From the NCBI GenBank assembly GCA_022828595.1, contig JAKGHH010000003.1, positions 10,044,934 through 10,108,933 of the forward strand: a stretch of DNA of 64,000 bases. The letters are read 5' to 3'. The notes under the pieces are model-generated. The model saw nothing but the letters and a program-made list of their open reading frames with translations. It was not told the DNA's origin and made no database searches. This DNA comes from Nelumbo lutea. Its lineage: Eukaryota; Streptophyta; Magnoliopsida; Proteales; Nelumbonaceae. Positions 1 to 11,533 of this stretch are shown one piece after another. A program made the position numbers and the translations under genes. Within the stretch, counting starts at the first letter, position 1. Every line of letters begins with the position of its first letter.

Positions 1-619
1 TTTTAGCTAACTCATTCCAGGCCACTAATAGATGAAACTTCTTTGTATATTCATCTACTATATCAGTTCCTTGCTTTAGATTTTGCAATTCTTGATAAAG
101 TAAACGAATATAATTATGGGATAGGAATTCCGACCTCATCTTTGTCTTGAGTTTCTCCCATCTCTTAATCTTTTTCTTGCCTCTCCTCTGCCGCATAACC
201 TTCATTGATGCCACCATGCTGTTGCTCGTCCTTTAAACCGAGTGGTTATTAAGGACACAACCTTCTTTTTCGAAACTTCCTTGATTCAAAGATTTCTTCT
301 ACTACGAAGAGCCAATCCATTCTTCTAGAGTCATGCCTCCTTGGAATTCCAGGATCTCAACCTTGAGACCTGCTTCCCACCGTCTCTGATCACTACCCGC
401 AACTACAACCAACCTGGTTGCTTACCTTGATGATGAAAGGGAAGACATGGAGATACTTGCGTCAGAGTCGTTGTCCCCTATTTCCGACAGAGAACGTAGC
501 GACTTCACCTCCTCAACAAGTGCCTCGATTCGTCTTCTCAGCTCCGCCATTTCCTCTTGTGTTTTGTTGTTGAGTTCATGCTCCATGATGTGAGCTACTA
601 GTTTCTTCTTAGGAGTCAT
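1..619 (-). pseudogene. Ty3/gypsy gag remnant, cut by the window edge
   Basis: Read on the minus strand, a gag protein begins at the Met at 619 (MTPKKKLVAH), runs through a Glu/Arg-rich coiled-coil stretch, stops at 422, and resumes out of frame with RRWEAG, VEILEFQGG and EEWIG. Near the window start it reads SEFLSHNYIRLLYQELQ and DEYTKKFHLLV, which is the core of the plant retrotransposon gag domain. This would be the capsid protein that packages element RNA. At least one frameshift or stop separates the N-terminal part from the core, so it is decayed. Pol would lie beyond coordinate 1. Confidence 0.75.
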
Positions 620-656
620 AATCAGAAGAATGATCAACTTGAGCTCCCATACCAAA

Positions 657-1100
657 TGACGCAGTACAGAAACGAAACACGTGAGAAAAGCTTCAAAGAA
701 AAGAGCAGAAGTCAAATTTTAGGAAGAATAATTATTCACTAAACAATTAAGAGAAAATTGATAACAAGAGAATTGCCTTAGTCTTCCCCTAACTACTCTT
801 TATATAGGCATACACCCTTATGTCTCCTAATCCTATTCTGAAAACACTCCATAATAGAATCCTACTAAAACTCCTTAAAAAATAAAATCCTGATCTAAGA
901 AAACACTCCAAAATAGAATCCTACTAAAATCTTTCAAAAGGAAAGTCCTAATTGAATATAAATTCGAAATAATGCTATCTTGGTAAAAATAAACTAAGAC
1001 GGAAACTCTAAGATGGCGCCAACTTGGTAAAAACGTACTAAGATAGAATTCCTGTGATGATGCTATATCGGTAAATATTTACTAAGATGGACCGGTGGCA
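657..1100 (-). mobile_element. Probable 5' LTR of the minus-strand gypsy element
   Basis: On the minus strand a TATA-like CCTATATAAAGAG lies near 800-812. A primer-binding-site-like string, TTTGGTATGGGAGCTC (640-655), sits just before gag and resembles the usual plant TGGTATCAGAGC site complementary to initiator tRNA-Met, with changes. The LTR would begin near 1100 (TGATGCCACC on the minus strand) and end near 657. There is no second LTR in the window for comparison, so the ends are estimates. Confidence 0.45.
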
Positions 1101-1278
1101 TCATTTCTGTTTCTTACGTGTCTTGGAATGGTCCCAACTTGCATAGAACTTATTGGCCTTCTCTTGTACTGCATCAAAACGGAAATGTACAACCCATTGC
1201 ATTTCCAAACACCTGTCCTACAGCCTTCTTTCCCCTTCCTACTATTCCTTTCTTGCCACTGTTTCCACACATGTGACT
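1101..1278. other. Unassigned spacer between gypsy and copia remnants
   Basis: Short open frames exist on both strands here, but none resembles a known protein. It may be residual copia sequence upstream of the reverse transcriptase or older host DNA. Confidence 0.3.
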
Positions 1279-2849
1279 CCTAGATCTATCCCAAAAGCCT
1301 TGTCCAAACCAGAATGAAAGAATGCTATGATGACTGAATTAGATGCTTTGCATAAGAATACTTGGGAAATTGTGGATTTGTTTGAGGGAAAGGAACCGGT
1401 TGGTTGTAAGTGGGTGTTCACTATCAAGTATCATTCAGATGGTACTACTGAAAGATTTAAGACTTGTTTGGTTATTAAAGGATACACACTCATATGTATG
1501 GTATTGATTACTTGGAGACTTTTGCCCCAGTGGCCAAATTGACTTCAATTCGAGTTTTTCTATCTTTATCTGCTAATTTTGATTGGCCACTTCATCAATT
1601 CGATGTTAAAATGCTTTCTTGAATGGGGACCTACATGAAGAGGTCTATATGTCTTTACCTCCAAGGGGTGTATGGGAAGGAGATGCAAGGGAAGGTCTAT
1701 AAACTTTAGAAGTCCCTTTATAGCCTTAAGCAATCTCCTAGAGTCTAGTTTGACAAATTTCGAGCTGCCCTTGTTACTTTTGGGTACACACAGACTCAAT
1801 CAGATCATACCTTGTTTGTTAAGAGGGGAGATTCCTTAGTGACCTTTCTGATTGTCTATGTTCTTGATATTGTGGTTATTGGTAATGATACTCAGGAAGT
1901 TACTCATCTCAAAAGATTTCTTAACACTGACTTTGAAATTAAAGACTTGGGTGAACTTAGACATTTCTTGGGAATTGAAATTGCCAGGTCTAAGGATGGT
2001 ATCTTCATTTCTCAACATAAGTATGTTCTTGATCATCTTGTAGAGACTAGCAACTTGAGTGCTCAACCAGCTTCCACTCTTATAAACCTAAATCATAAGC
2101 TGTCAGCTATTGATGGTGAACTATTGATTGATAAGGGAGTGTTCCAGAGACTAGTTGGGAAGTTATTATATCTTTGCATGACTCGACCAAATATTTCCTA
2201 TGTAGTTAGTATAATTAGTGAGTTCATCCATTCTTCCAGAAATACACATTTAGCAGTTGTTGAGAGGGTTTTGTGCTATCGAAAAGGGGCTCTACGGAAA
2301 GGTATCTTGTTTGCTAAGCATGGACACATGAAGCTAGAAGCATACACTGATGTTGACTAGGCTGGATATATTGATGATATGAGGTCCACTTCAGGTTACT
2401 GTGCTATGGTGGCAGGGAACATTGTATCATGGAGGAGTAAGAAGCAATCCGTAATGGCTAGATCCTTAGCTGAAGCAGACTACAAAGCAATGGCACATGG
2501 AGTTTCAGAACGTTTGTGGTTGAGATCACATTTAGAAGAATTGGGTATAGGCTGTGAGAAGCCAATGATGTTATATTGTAACAACCAGGCCGCTATCAAC
2601 ATTGCACATAATCTTGTTCAACATGATAGAACTAAGCACATAGAAGTTGACAAGCACTTTATATGGGAGAGAATTGCTTCAAGAGAAGTCTATCTGCCAT
2701 TTATTGCTTCTGAAGAACAGTTAGCTAATGTTTTGACAAAAGGTGTTCCTAAAAAAAAGCTAGTTCACTATATAAGCAAGTTGGACATGATTGATATCTA
2801 TGATCAGCTTGAGGGGGAGTGTAGAGAGACTGGGCCGAATGGGCCCTAG
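1279..2849 (+). pseudogene. Ty1/copia reverse transcriptase and RNase H, inactive
   Basis: Fragments in several frames read as copia pol: ALHKNTWEIVDL, VGCKWVFTIK, GIDYLETFAPVAKLTSIR, HQFDVKNAFLNGDLHEEVYM, then DFEIKDLGELRHFLGIEI and the RNase H part with STSGYCAMV, SWRSKKQSVMARSLAEADY and NNQAAINIAHN. The RT active-site YVDD is altered to YVLD (within VYVLDIVVIGND). A TAG at 2358-2360 replaces the Trp of the conserved TDADWAG motif. Frameshifts occur near 1490, 1610 and 1730. Gag, protease and integrase are missing, so the copy is 5'-truncated and cannot be active. Confidence 0.92.
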
Positions 2850-3144
2850 CCCATTATTATCTTATTGGTTAGTTCTTTCTTGTTATTTATTCTTAATGGG
2901 CCTTTTCTTTATGGACCTTTAATTCTTTTTATGTTTTCTAAGTATGTTGATGAGGTGGATGCCCACTTAAGGGCAAACTTGTAATTTATGTAATCTTAGT
3001 AAGATTAATAAAAAATTAGAGTGGAGAAAGAGGAGATTATGGAAGTCCTTCGCCATTCTTTCTTCTTCCTCTTGTTGTCTTCTTCTCTTCCTCTTCTGCT
3101 ATAATCTGAAATATTTTTACTATTTCTTATTGGTCTGAATCACA
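2820..3144 (+). mobile_element. Copia 3' LTR
   Basis: A polypurine tract (GAGGGGGAG, 2811-2819) follows the RNase H frame directly. The LTR starts TGTAGAGAG at 2820 and is placed to end in ACA at 3142-3144, giving the TGT...ACA termini usual for copia. It is about 325 bp with pyrimidine-rich sequence near its end. The 5' LTR is absent, so the target-site duplication cannot be tested. Confidence 0.65.
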
Positions 3145-4100
3145 TCTAATCATGCATCTCCTGCAGCGTATATTGCAACAAATGAGATTCCTTAGCATTG
3201 CTATAGCCTCTAATCACACCACTAGAATCAACTTTTACTAGAAGTACCAGCATAATCCAATAACCCATGCCTATGATACCAATAAGGGTTAGATAGCAAA
3301 AAAAGTGACACCTATAAGGGTTCCAAATCATATTGGATACTTCAATTTTTGGGGTAAAATCCATATCCAAGACCTTGTTCACCACACATGTCCTTTCAGT
3401 ATTTGGGTAATATAGACCCATGCCTATGTTTTATTAGGACCCTAAACAGAAAGGAAACTTTTAGAACATCATCACCACCTCTAATGAGGACCACAAAAGC
3501 AGTTTCATCCTGACTATGCATTTTAAAGAGCAAAACCTATTTGCCAAACTTCAGGTACTGAAGACTCACAAAAACATATAGAATTTGCTGGTCCACCCGC
3601 CCACCCTCTAATGAGGACCATTCTATACACATCATAACCAATCACATTCAAAATTATCCCTCCCATAGATAGGCACTACCATCTGGCACCAATCAACAAG
3701 TCAAAAGCACCTTATCATGTAGGACCTTGTGGGTCTGCTTATTGAAATGCAACAACATATATTTGTGCCACTAAAGGCCATCATCCAATGTATCCCAGTT
3801 ATAGGTCAAAAGCACCCTTTCCTGTGAAGCCACGAGGGTCTACTTAGTGAATCACAACCCTTTAAGATATTTTCCATGCATCACTGCATCTGCATAATAT
3901 ATTTGTACCACTAAAGGCCATTATCCAATGCTGGTCCCAGTTATCTAGGGTCTTGGATGGGGAAAACCAATAGTTCAAAGTCAAATGATCATATTTACAT
4001 TCTACCACTTTATATGTATATTTCTGATTCAATACAAGCTAGTTAACCTTTTCAGGTATCAATTGCCATGGTAGAAAAAGTAGTTGGTGAGTTGAACTAC
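3145..4100. other. Non-coding stretch left of the last visible DRM exon
   Basis: It has diverged internal repeats (for example CACTAAAGGCCAT near 3769 and 3909) but no UBA or methyltransferase coding on either strand. If the DRM-like gene is intact, this is part of its next intron, and the copia and gypsy remnants to the left were inserted into that intron. Confidence 0.4.
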
Positions 4101-7100
4101 CTCATTTTGAAGATCGTCATCCACGTCTGAGAGCTCATCTATAAGATCCCCTTCATTTTCTGAAGAGGGGTTGGAGTGAACATGTTCAGATTCTCTAGGA
4201 GAATTTTCAAGAGCCTGCAAGAATCAAATATGCAATAAACAAGAGCATTGAAACCAAGATCCAAGAGAAAGAATTAAGTTATTAAAAAAAGAGTAATTGA
4301 GGACCAACATAGAGAAATGCAAAATGCTGTAATCACTTCTTTCTCTTATGAATGACAAGAAAAGAATTACTACATCAGAGATGCAGAAGAAGATACAAAA
4401 GGGACAAGGCCTGAGGTCCCAACAAAAGATACAATGCACCGGATCACCTACCTAAAAAATTGCCTCTCCGACCCCCAAAAGAAAAAGGAAATTATATGAA
4501 AAGAAAATTAGCGAATCTGCCATTCATTGAAATGAGGTAAAAAAAAGAGATACGCGCATATACACAACTGCAAACAATGTATACATAAAACCCACCTCCC
4601 AAGGAAAACTGATGTTGCATGGAAGCAAGAGAAAAATTTACATAGCAATCAATTTTCTCCTAATTCCTTATAATGAGGAAATGGGAGGAAGCGGTTCAAA
4701 TGGGCATGCATAAAGAAACTACAAGGATGGATTGGAAACCCCTAGAGCCAAATAAAATGAAGCTGAATTTTGATGGTAGCTCCCTTGGAAATCCTGGGAG
4801 AGAAGGAATAGGGGGGGGAGTATTTTGAATTCATCTTGGAGAAATTGTGGCTATGTTCTCATGACCAATTGGGAATGGAGACTCGGTTCAGGCTGAGACA
4901 ATGGCACTCCTATGGGGACTGAAATTAGCAGAACATCTAGAAGCTAGAGATTTGGAAGTAGAAGGAAACTCACTCTTGGTCATTTCTTGGGCTAAGCAAG
5001 TAAATTCAGCTCCATGGGAATACAGATTTGCTTTCAGGGAGATAGACAGTCTTGCTAACATTTTTAACTCTACATTTGGGTGGGTTAAAAGGACAGCAAA
5101 TGGATTGGCAGATAGTCTGGCAAAACAGGGGCTTGAAAGACCCACTCTTTTTTGGGAAAATTTGTAGCTGGCTGCATTACAATAGTGGGATGCTGTTCTA
5201 TGTAATCTGGGACTTTTGTAATCCTATTGCAGAGTAGCTAAAGAATCTGTAACCTGCTTTCATTTATTAACTAAATAAATTCTTTTCTGATCAAAAAAAA
5301 AGCTTGCATGTCTATGCTTGACATCCTGTGCTATCCACCCTGTGTGACACATTAGCCCATATAAAGTCCATGCAACACTAACAATGCTGAAAGCATGGCT
5401 GTATGAACTAATGTGTCATGTGGAGAGAGCCCGTGGACAGAACGGGCTGTCGAACATGAACAAAGTTTTCTCAAGCATTTCCAGTTTTGGTCAATTTGAG
5501 CCATTTGATAGTATTTTCTAGTTGATTGGAGTCTTAGGGATAGGGTTAGTCAATTTAAAAAGATCAATTTAGTTTATAGAGTATGATGGTTTGGCAAAAC
5601 AGGGGGCCTTCAAGGAGAACTTTTTTGGGCTGTATTGTAACTAGGGCTGTTCATAAGAAGGCCCAACCCGACCAAACCGACCAACCCGGACCAACCCAAC
5701 CCGAGTCGGCCGGGTTTTCATCAGCACCGGTCGGTTTCAGGTTGTACAAATTCATAAACCGATGGTTCGGGTCGCTTAGTTCCTACTTAACTAAAAACTG
5801 AAATATCTGAAAATATATATTCCAATATCTATATCTAAAAATATATATATTATGAAATATGTTAGATATATATTTCCAGAAAATATATATTCCAATATAT
5901 TTGTATGTATAGTTTTGTTTATATATATATATATATATATTTCAGTTTTAAATATATTTCCAGAAAACTAGGTGCCCATGGGGGGCATGGATGAACTTAG
6001 AGCCGAAACCGACCCAACCCGTCTCAAACCGACCAGGTCGGTTTTGCTTAACACTGGGTCGGTTTCGGTTTCCATCTCAGATAACCTGTCTCAAACCGAC
6101 CCAACCCGACCCGTGAACAGCCCTAATTGTAATTTTCTAGTTTGATTGGGGTCAACACTCATTTTCTAAGTGGTTGACAATGTATGGTGATGAATTACCA
6201 ATTTTAATGAAAGTCACCATTTCCAATACAAAAAAAAAAAAAAAAGTAGAAGATAAAATGGCATCATTGTTCTTTCGTCCTACTTTTCAGGGGTAAAAAA
6301 TTGTCTGTTTTGCAAGATTTGGCGTCATTGGATAAGTAATTGAGCTACCTATTAAACGAGACTAAGATCTTTTAAACCCAAATTAGTAAGTTATGGTCAT
6401 TTTAGTAATAGGGTATCAGTATGTGACAAGATTTCTTTCTATTTCTTTGGGTGAATCTTGAATTTGTGTTTGGCCTATTTTGTTGCAGTAGGATAACGTG
6501 TTGTTAGAGTTCTTTTGGAAGTTAGAGTCCTTGTTTCAGCTTCACTATGGGTTACCTATAGGATTGTCTTACTTTTGAAGCAATTAGAATTTGCTCTTGA
6601 TCATTTTTGAATCTTAAGTGGAGGTAGAGCCAATTCTCCATATGTTGGGTCTATAAATGCTCATTGTAATTGGAACTTTGAGGTTGAATTAATGGAAAGA
6701 AGTTCGTACGAAGTTACCTATTGAAATAGACTGATCTACTTTATCTATATTTCACAATCCGGATCTGAATATCTTTTTCACATAAGATCCTTAACTTCCC
6801 TCCTTCACCCAGCAAATTCGTCCTGATAAGACTTTCATCTTTTCTGTCCGATATCAAGTCCCCTTTCAAGTTCCAGCATCATTGTCCGTGACTTAGGGCA
6901 TGATACAAGCTTATAGCCTCTGAGAAAGGTCCTAATCTCAGCCTTCATCAACTCACCAGAATCTGTTTGGGCCACAGCATTTCAGTAGGCACTGCCGATT
7001 GCTAAGGGCCAAGGTTCCCAATGAACACCCATCAAAGATTGACTTAATAGTGTTCAATTTAACACATGGTGAACTTACATCTTTAATAAATGAAATTTGT

Positions 7101-9185
7101 ATAGACAGAAACCCCACTAGCTACAAGGAAAAAGGGTATTTTTCCCAAATCTACCTGAGATGATTATGGTGGAGCCCTTAGAAAACCCTTAAAATGAGAA
7201 CCCATCTCAGCAGAGTTCTGTTGATTCTCCCCATTAAAGTTCCAGTAAAGGAACATTTCCCCTTGAAGAATGTTCTGCCTCTTTTTCTCAACCCCCCACA
7301 GCAGAGAGCAGAAGGGAAGACACTCCAAAGTGATCCAAGGCCTACTACAAAAAGGCAATAGTAAATGGACCCAGACCCTCTCCTACCACCTGCTAGCTGG
7401 CCACAAGGACATCAGAGAGGATAAGCCCCTACGAGTGATCCAAGGCCTACAAAAAGGCAATAGTAAATGGACCCAGACCTCAGTTGTGAAAGAGAAATGC
7501 ATCACAGATGTAAGAGAAATGAGACCACACCTATATTGCACCCACAACATTAACACAAACTGAATTTAACTGCAGCAATATAAGAATGACTACGCAATCA
7601 AGTTTACAAGATGACTTCCTTTCTACTCAATCTGCTAAAACTGTAGAGTTGTTACCTGGAAGAACACATATACACTAGATTGGCTAATAAAAATGGGGGG
7701 TGACCCCAATCCTGCCTTGTAAGTCAATTTCATATACACTAGATTGGCTAATAAAAATGGCAATGGGCCTTTAAGTACCCAAAAAACATACCTATCTCCA
7801 TGATGGAGTTCTTGTTAAAATCCTTCATAAAGACAACGATATATAGAACATATTACCTGATCAACAATTAAATGGGTTAAAACCTAGCTATCCATTTGCG
7901 TTTTTTATTGAGTTACATCAGACTTTCCCTCTAAATTTTTTTTGAAAGGTAAACTTCCCCTCTTCAAAATAAGTTAAATAGTTCATTTTCAAAGTATATT
8001 TCATGAAGTTTTTTGTCCTTTAGTTACATATCCATTGGCATATGTAAGAAACATAACTCAATTTCCACATGGCAGGGTTTGGAGGAAACTTGTGGAGTCA
8101 GAAGGGAGAGAAAGAGATAGAGCTGCACTAGCCCCAGTGATCAGTTGAAGGAAAAAGCCTACAATGCAAGGACCTGATGAATAAGAATTCCCATTACAAG
8201 AACACCACTGCAGTTGATTTGCATCAGAAAGCAACCGAAAGTTCGAGAGGGGGCATATTTAGCCAGTTTAACTATCAGATCATGACAACAGTAACAATTG
8301 TTGAAACCAGGAAAAATAAAGAAAGAAAGAAAGCATTGATGAACTCACTGAGTATGTGAGGAGCAACTCCAGTATTGCTTCTGCATTGCCTTCTCCTAAA
8401 AGTAAAACAGAGTCATAATTAATGCAGCCCCTCGTTGTAATGCTAAAGATTATGAAAAATAAGAGCATTTTTACCATTTTCTTCAAGTGCCTTTCCTACT
8501 AGCTTTTCAGAGAAGCCCATTCTTACAAAATGCTGAAATAAATTGGACTTTGGAGGACCAGCTGATGAACTTGCCTGAAAAAGACAAAGGAAATCTCTGG
8601 TAGATTGGAAATGGCCATCAAAAAGTCTGAATTGTAAACAAGTGGGTGGAATGTCCCGATAAGCATTCCATACAAAAATAGTAAAATTAAATTCAATAAA
8701 ATATTTTTCATTTAAACAGCCACATAATAACTGGGCAACAGTTAAGAAGAGCATAATGTAGTAAATGACACAAACAAGAATATACAAAGTAAACAAAGGT
8801 GGGGGAGATAACAAATATATAAGCAGATCATCACAAACCTGTGAAGATAATTAATCATCATTATCAACAAAACAGTTTTCTTCTTTCTTTTATAATAAAC
8901 CAAGGAAGCATAATTTATTTGTAGGAAAATTTTATAATTCTAATGCAAACTGATTTTCATCTTATATTACAGTGCATTATCAACTGCTCTAATTTTTCAA
9001 TTGCTGCAACCAGAAATGACACTCCAAGAAGCCTGAGAAGTAACATTGACCTTCCCAAGAGCTGCAAACTCTTCTTGACCAGCAACAGTAGGTGGCAAAC
9101 AAGATGAGAACGGCAAGTTAGGTTCACGTTCATCTTCACTCTCCCAGTCAAACCCATCACTACCTTCACTAGCAGTTTCTCCATC
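4101..9185 (-). CDS. DRM-type de novo DNA (cytosine-5) methyltransferase, 5' half
   Basis: Four exons join in phase on the minus strand: about 9185-9051 (phase 0; acidic, GFDWESEDERE), 8574-8475, 8395-8349 and 4214-4101. The middle two encode a UBA domain (LFQHFVRMGFSEKLVGKALE, then NGEGNAEAILELLLTYS). The last gives an acidic linker starting ALENSPRESEH and containing DELSDVDDD. This order (acidic N-terminus with FDW, UBA, acidic linker) is that of plant DRM2-like enzymes, which act in the nucleus in RNA-directed DNA methylation. The later UBA domains and the rearranged catalytic domain are not in the window, so the gene is cut or broken. The 3' end of the first listed exon is uncertain (AAG|GTCAAT chosen). 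The 4.1 kb intron 4215-8348 holds LINE tails and a hAT element. Confidence 0.72.
4720..5302 (+). mobile_element. LINE 3' end with RNase H-like domain, copy A
   Basis: The frame reads MDWKPLEPNKMKLNFDGSS, then a Gly-rich turn, then ALLWGLKLAEHLEARDLEVE and NGLADSLAKQGLERP: the plant L1-type RNase H domain with the DG, E and AD positions. Two TGA stops interrupt it near 4827 and 4861, so it is dead. The end is AT-rich (AACTAAATAAATTC) with a short A-run (5293-5302). It is severely 5'-truncated and lies in the large DRM intron. The same family is found at 29306-29870 in reverse. Confidence 0.85.
5642..6125. mobile_element. Nonautonomous hAT element, 484 bp
   Basis: Perfect 12-bp terminal inverted repeats TAGGGCTGTTCA and TGAACAGCCCTA bound the element. 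The flanks are an 8-bp target duplication with one mismatch (ATTGTAAC 5634-5641, ATTGTAAT 6126-6133), the size typical of hAT elements. Subterminal regions are rich in CCAACC/GGTCGG motifs, the interior is AT-rich, and there is no transposase frame. Confidence 0.88.
5918..5941. repeat. (TA)n microsatellite
   Basis: Alternating TA run inside the hAT element. Confidence 0.85.
7320..7481. repeat. Short tandem duplication in DRM intron
   Basis: AGTGATCCAAGGCCTAC followed by AAAAAGGCAATAGTAAATGG and ACCCAGACC occurs at about 7330-7376 and again at about 7433-7478, a spacing near 106 bp. A second duplication, ACACTAGATTGGCTAATAAA, lies at about 7672 and 7738 with 66-bp spacing. No gene function is seen. 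Confidence 0.7.
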
Positions 9186-9659
9186 CTGCACAAAATATAG
9201 AACATTATAAAGAAAGACAAATAAATAGGAAAAAAAGTAAGCAAATTATGAAAAAATATGAAAGTAATCTCAAAAAGCCTAAGAGAGAAGGAACTTATAT
9301 CAGAAACCAATGGGTGATAGGGTTTTCATGAGTTAATAAGAGAGTTAGCAACTGATCACCACTCTGAGAAATGAAGTGACAATTGAAGGAACTTTTACCA
9401 TTTGCCAGTAAAACCTAGTTTTCCCCAAGCAAGAACTCTGAATATGTTGAAAAGCTGAACTGCACAGAAGAACACCAAGTCAAGGCAACACCAAAAACTA
9501 AATTGAACTATAAAGAAATATCCATGCAAAATATGCAACAACAACAAAATCTTATAGTTCAAGCTTCGATTCATAAAATGGCATGGTTGCATGTTGAATT
9601 TTATGATTGGATCTTACTGAAATTATCTACAGATAGTGCTAGACAGCTGTAATTGGATC

Positions 9660-10143
9660 TAGGGCTGTCGATGGGTCGGGTCTACCCAACAGAACCGATT
9701 ATGTCAGTTCCAGTTCTGTGGTTTTGTCCCAACTAATAATTGGGTCAGGACAGGTTCTTGCTATTCCAAACCGATTATATAGTTAATAATATATAAAGGT
9801 TTCCTGGTTTTCATTAATTTTTGTTATATTTTGTCTAAAGGGTAAATTTCATAGACAATATATAAGATCATTTTGGTTAAAAACACTCGTCTTATCAACA
9901 TATAATCAGATTTCTATTTCACTGTCATTTTTATTAAGGTTATATGCTCACAAATTGAGTTGTAAGTTGTTATTATCATAAGTAACCATACGTGTCAAGT
10001 ACAATCAAGTTTAATCAGGTCAGACCCAATTATCCTGAATAATAATTGGTTTGGTTCTAGGTATATCTTACGGAACTGGTTAGTAATCAGTTTGGGACTG
10101 GTACACCCTGTCCCAAACCTGATCCAACCCATTGATAGCTCTA
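9660..10143. mobile_element. Nonautonomous hAT element, 484 bp, in DRM intron
   Basis: A perfect 8-bp duplication ATTGGATC lies at 9652-9659 and 10144-10151. The ends TAGGGCTGTCGATGGG and (reverse complement of the right end) TAGAGCTATCAATGGG form imperfect inverted repeats in which the differences are G/A or C/T transitions. The termini resemble those of the element at 5642, but the interiors look different. There is no coding capacity. Confidence 0.86.
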
Positions 10144-10971
10144 ATTGGATCTGCACCACATTCAATCTGAATCAACTAGGATCCCACATTATACCTTTTA
10201 ATTGGGATTTGGTTACATCCCTTTCCTTGCTCTTTCACGTCCAATGAGGGCCTAATTCACATAGGCAATATATTATCAAGCATTGCTTACCAATCTCACT
10301 CTATGACAAAAGTGTAGGATAAAAATATGATAGAACATTATTATGTAAAAATGGAATCGTTGTGTTGAAGTTTATTCACATAAGAATTTACATTTAGGTG
10401 AACTTATTATTACAAGCTTATCTTGAATTTGTTTTTTTTTTTTCAAATGCAACACCATCATGCACAGAAAAAGAAAATACCATCAAAATCTCAAAAATGT
10501 TTCCCAAGAATTTCAGACCTTTTAGTACCAATTGGCAAAGAAACAAAATAGCGAGCTGACAAAGACACATATGAAAATGCTGTTACACTAAGATACTTTG
10601 TGATTCCAAGATAGAAGCAACCCAATTGGAACATGAAAATCCTCAGGAATTCTTGGTGGAGTATAAGGGGAAGAAGTAAATAACAAGCTGGTATAAATGT
10701 TTTTTTTAGAATTGTAACATAAAATGAAATTTCAAAAAGAAAACATGGACATACAATAAAATGACAAGATCATAGTCATTAAGTGAGAAGTATGATTGCT
10801 TTTAAAGGATTTTAACCATTAATTCCATCAATATATGAGTTAATCAACCAAAATATCTAACTGAACTGATTTCAAAAAAATAAAAAATAAATCATCATAT
10901 TGTGTCTCTTATATCACACAAACAGTAAATTTGTTGGTAATAATTGGTAAAACTGTTGATAATAACCATAA

Positions 10972-11533
10972 GGGAAAATTCCGGATCAGTACCCTGTACT
11001 TTGGCTCGAGTGGCAATTTGGTCCCCAAACTTTAAAATGTGACAATTCAGTATCTGAACTTTCAAAATGTGACAATCCAGTACCTGTTGTTAACCAATAC
11101 GTTAATCATCCGTTAAGTGACATTTGAAAAGTCAAAAATGCCCTAAGAATGCCATCCAATTCTCTTTATCAATCATCCAAACATTGACAATAAAATGAAC
11201 AGTCCCAAATTCTAGATTCTTCTAAACAGTCACCAACTTTTTTGAATAGAAGAGGCTAGGAATAGGATTTGGGACTGTTCAGTTTTTTGTCAACGTTTGG
11301 ATGGTTGATAAAGAGAATTAGATGGTATTCGAAGGGCATTTTTGACTTTTAATGTCACTTAACAGCTGATTAACGGACTGGTTAACGACAGGTACTGGAT
11401 TGTCACATTTTGAAAGTTTGGGTACTAGATTGTCACATTTTGAAAGTTTGGGTACTAGATTTTCACATTTTAAAGTTCGAGGACAAAATTGTCACTTGAG
11501 CCAAAGTACAGGGTACTGATCGGGAATTTTCCC
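10972..11533. mobile_element. Mutator-like MITE with long inverted repeats, 562 bp
   Basis: The ends are GGGAAAATTCC and GGAATTTTCCC-like. A perfect 9-bp target duplication TAACCATAA (10963-10971 and 11534-11542) marks a MULE-type insertion. Most of the element folds on itself: TTTGGTCCCCAAACTTTAAA near the left end pairs with TTTAAAGTTCGAGGACAAAA near the right end. Short direct repeats of TTCAAAATGTGACAAT type lie inside each arm. It is noncoding and lies in a DRM intron. Confidence 0.9.

Larger units (their letters stand above)
5580..6245 (+). mobile_element. LINE 3' tail, copy B, split by a hAT element
   Basis: The frame GLAKQGAFKENFFGLYC matches the end of the LINE RNase H domain. It is interrupted at 5642 by a hAT element and continues at 6126 with the 3' untranslated part and a poly(A) run at about 6231-6245. 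The exact 5' limit is unclear. The nesting shows the LINE inserted first. Confidence 0.75.

Noticed and set aside
7164..7563. Short open frames on both strands
   Set aside because: They overlap a tandem duplication in a DRM intron and show no DRM-like residues.
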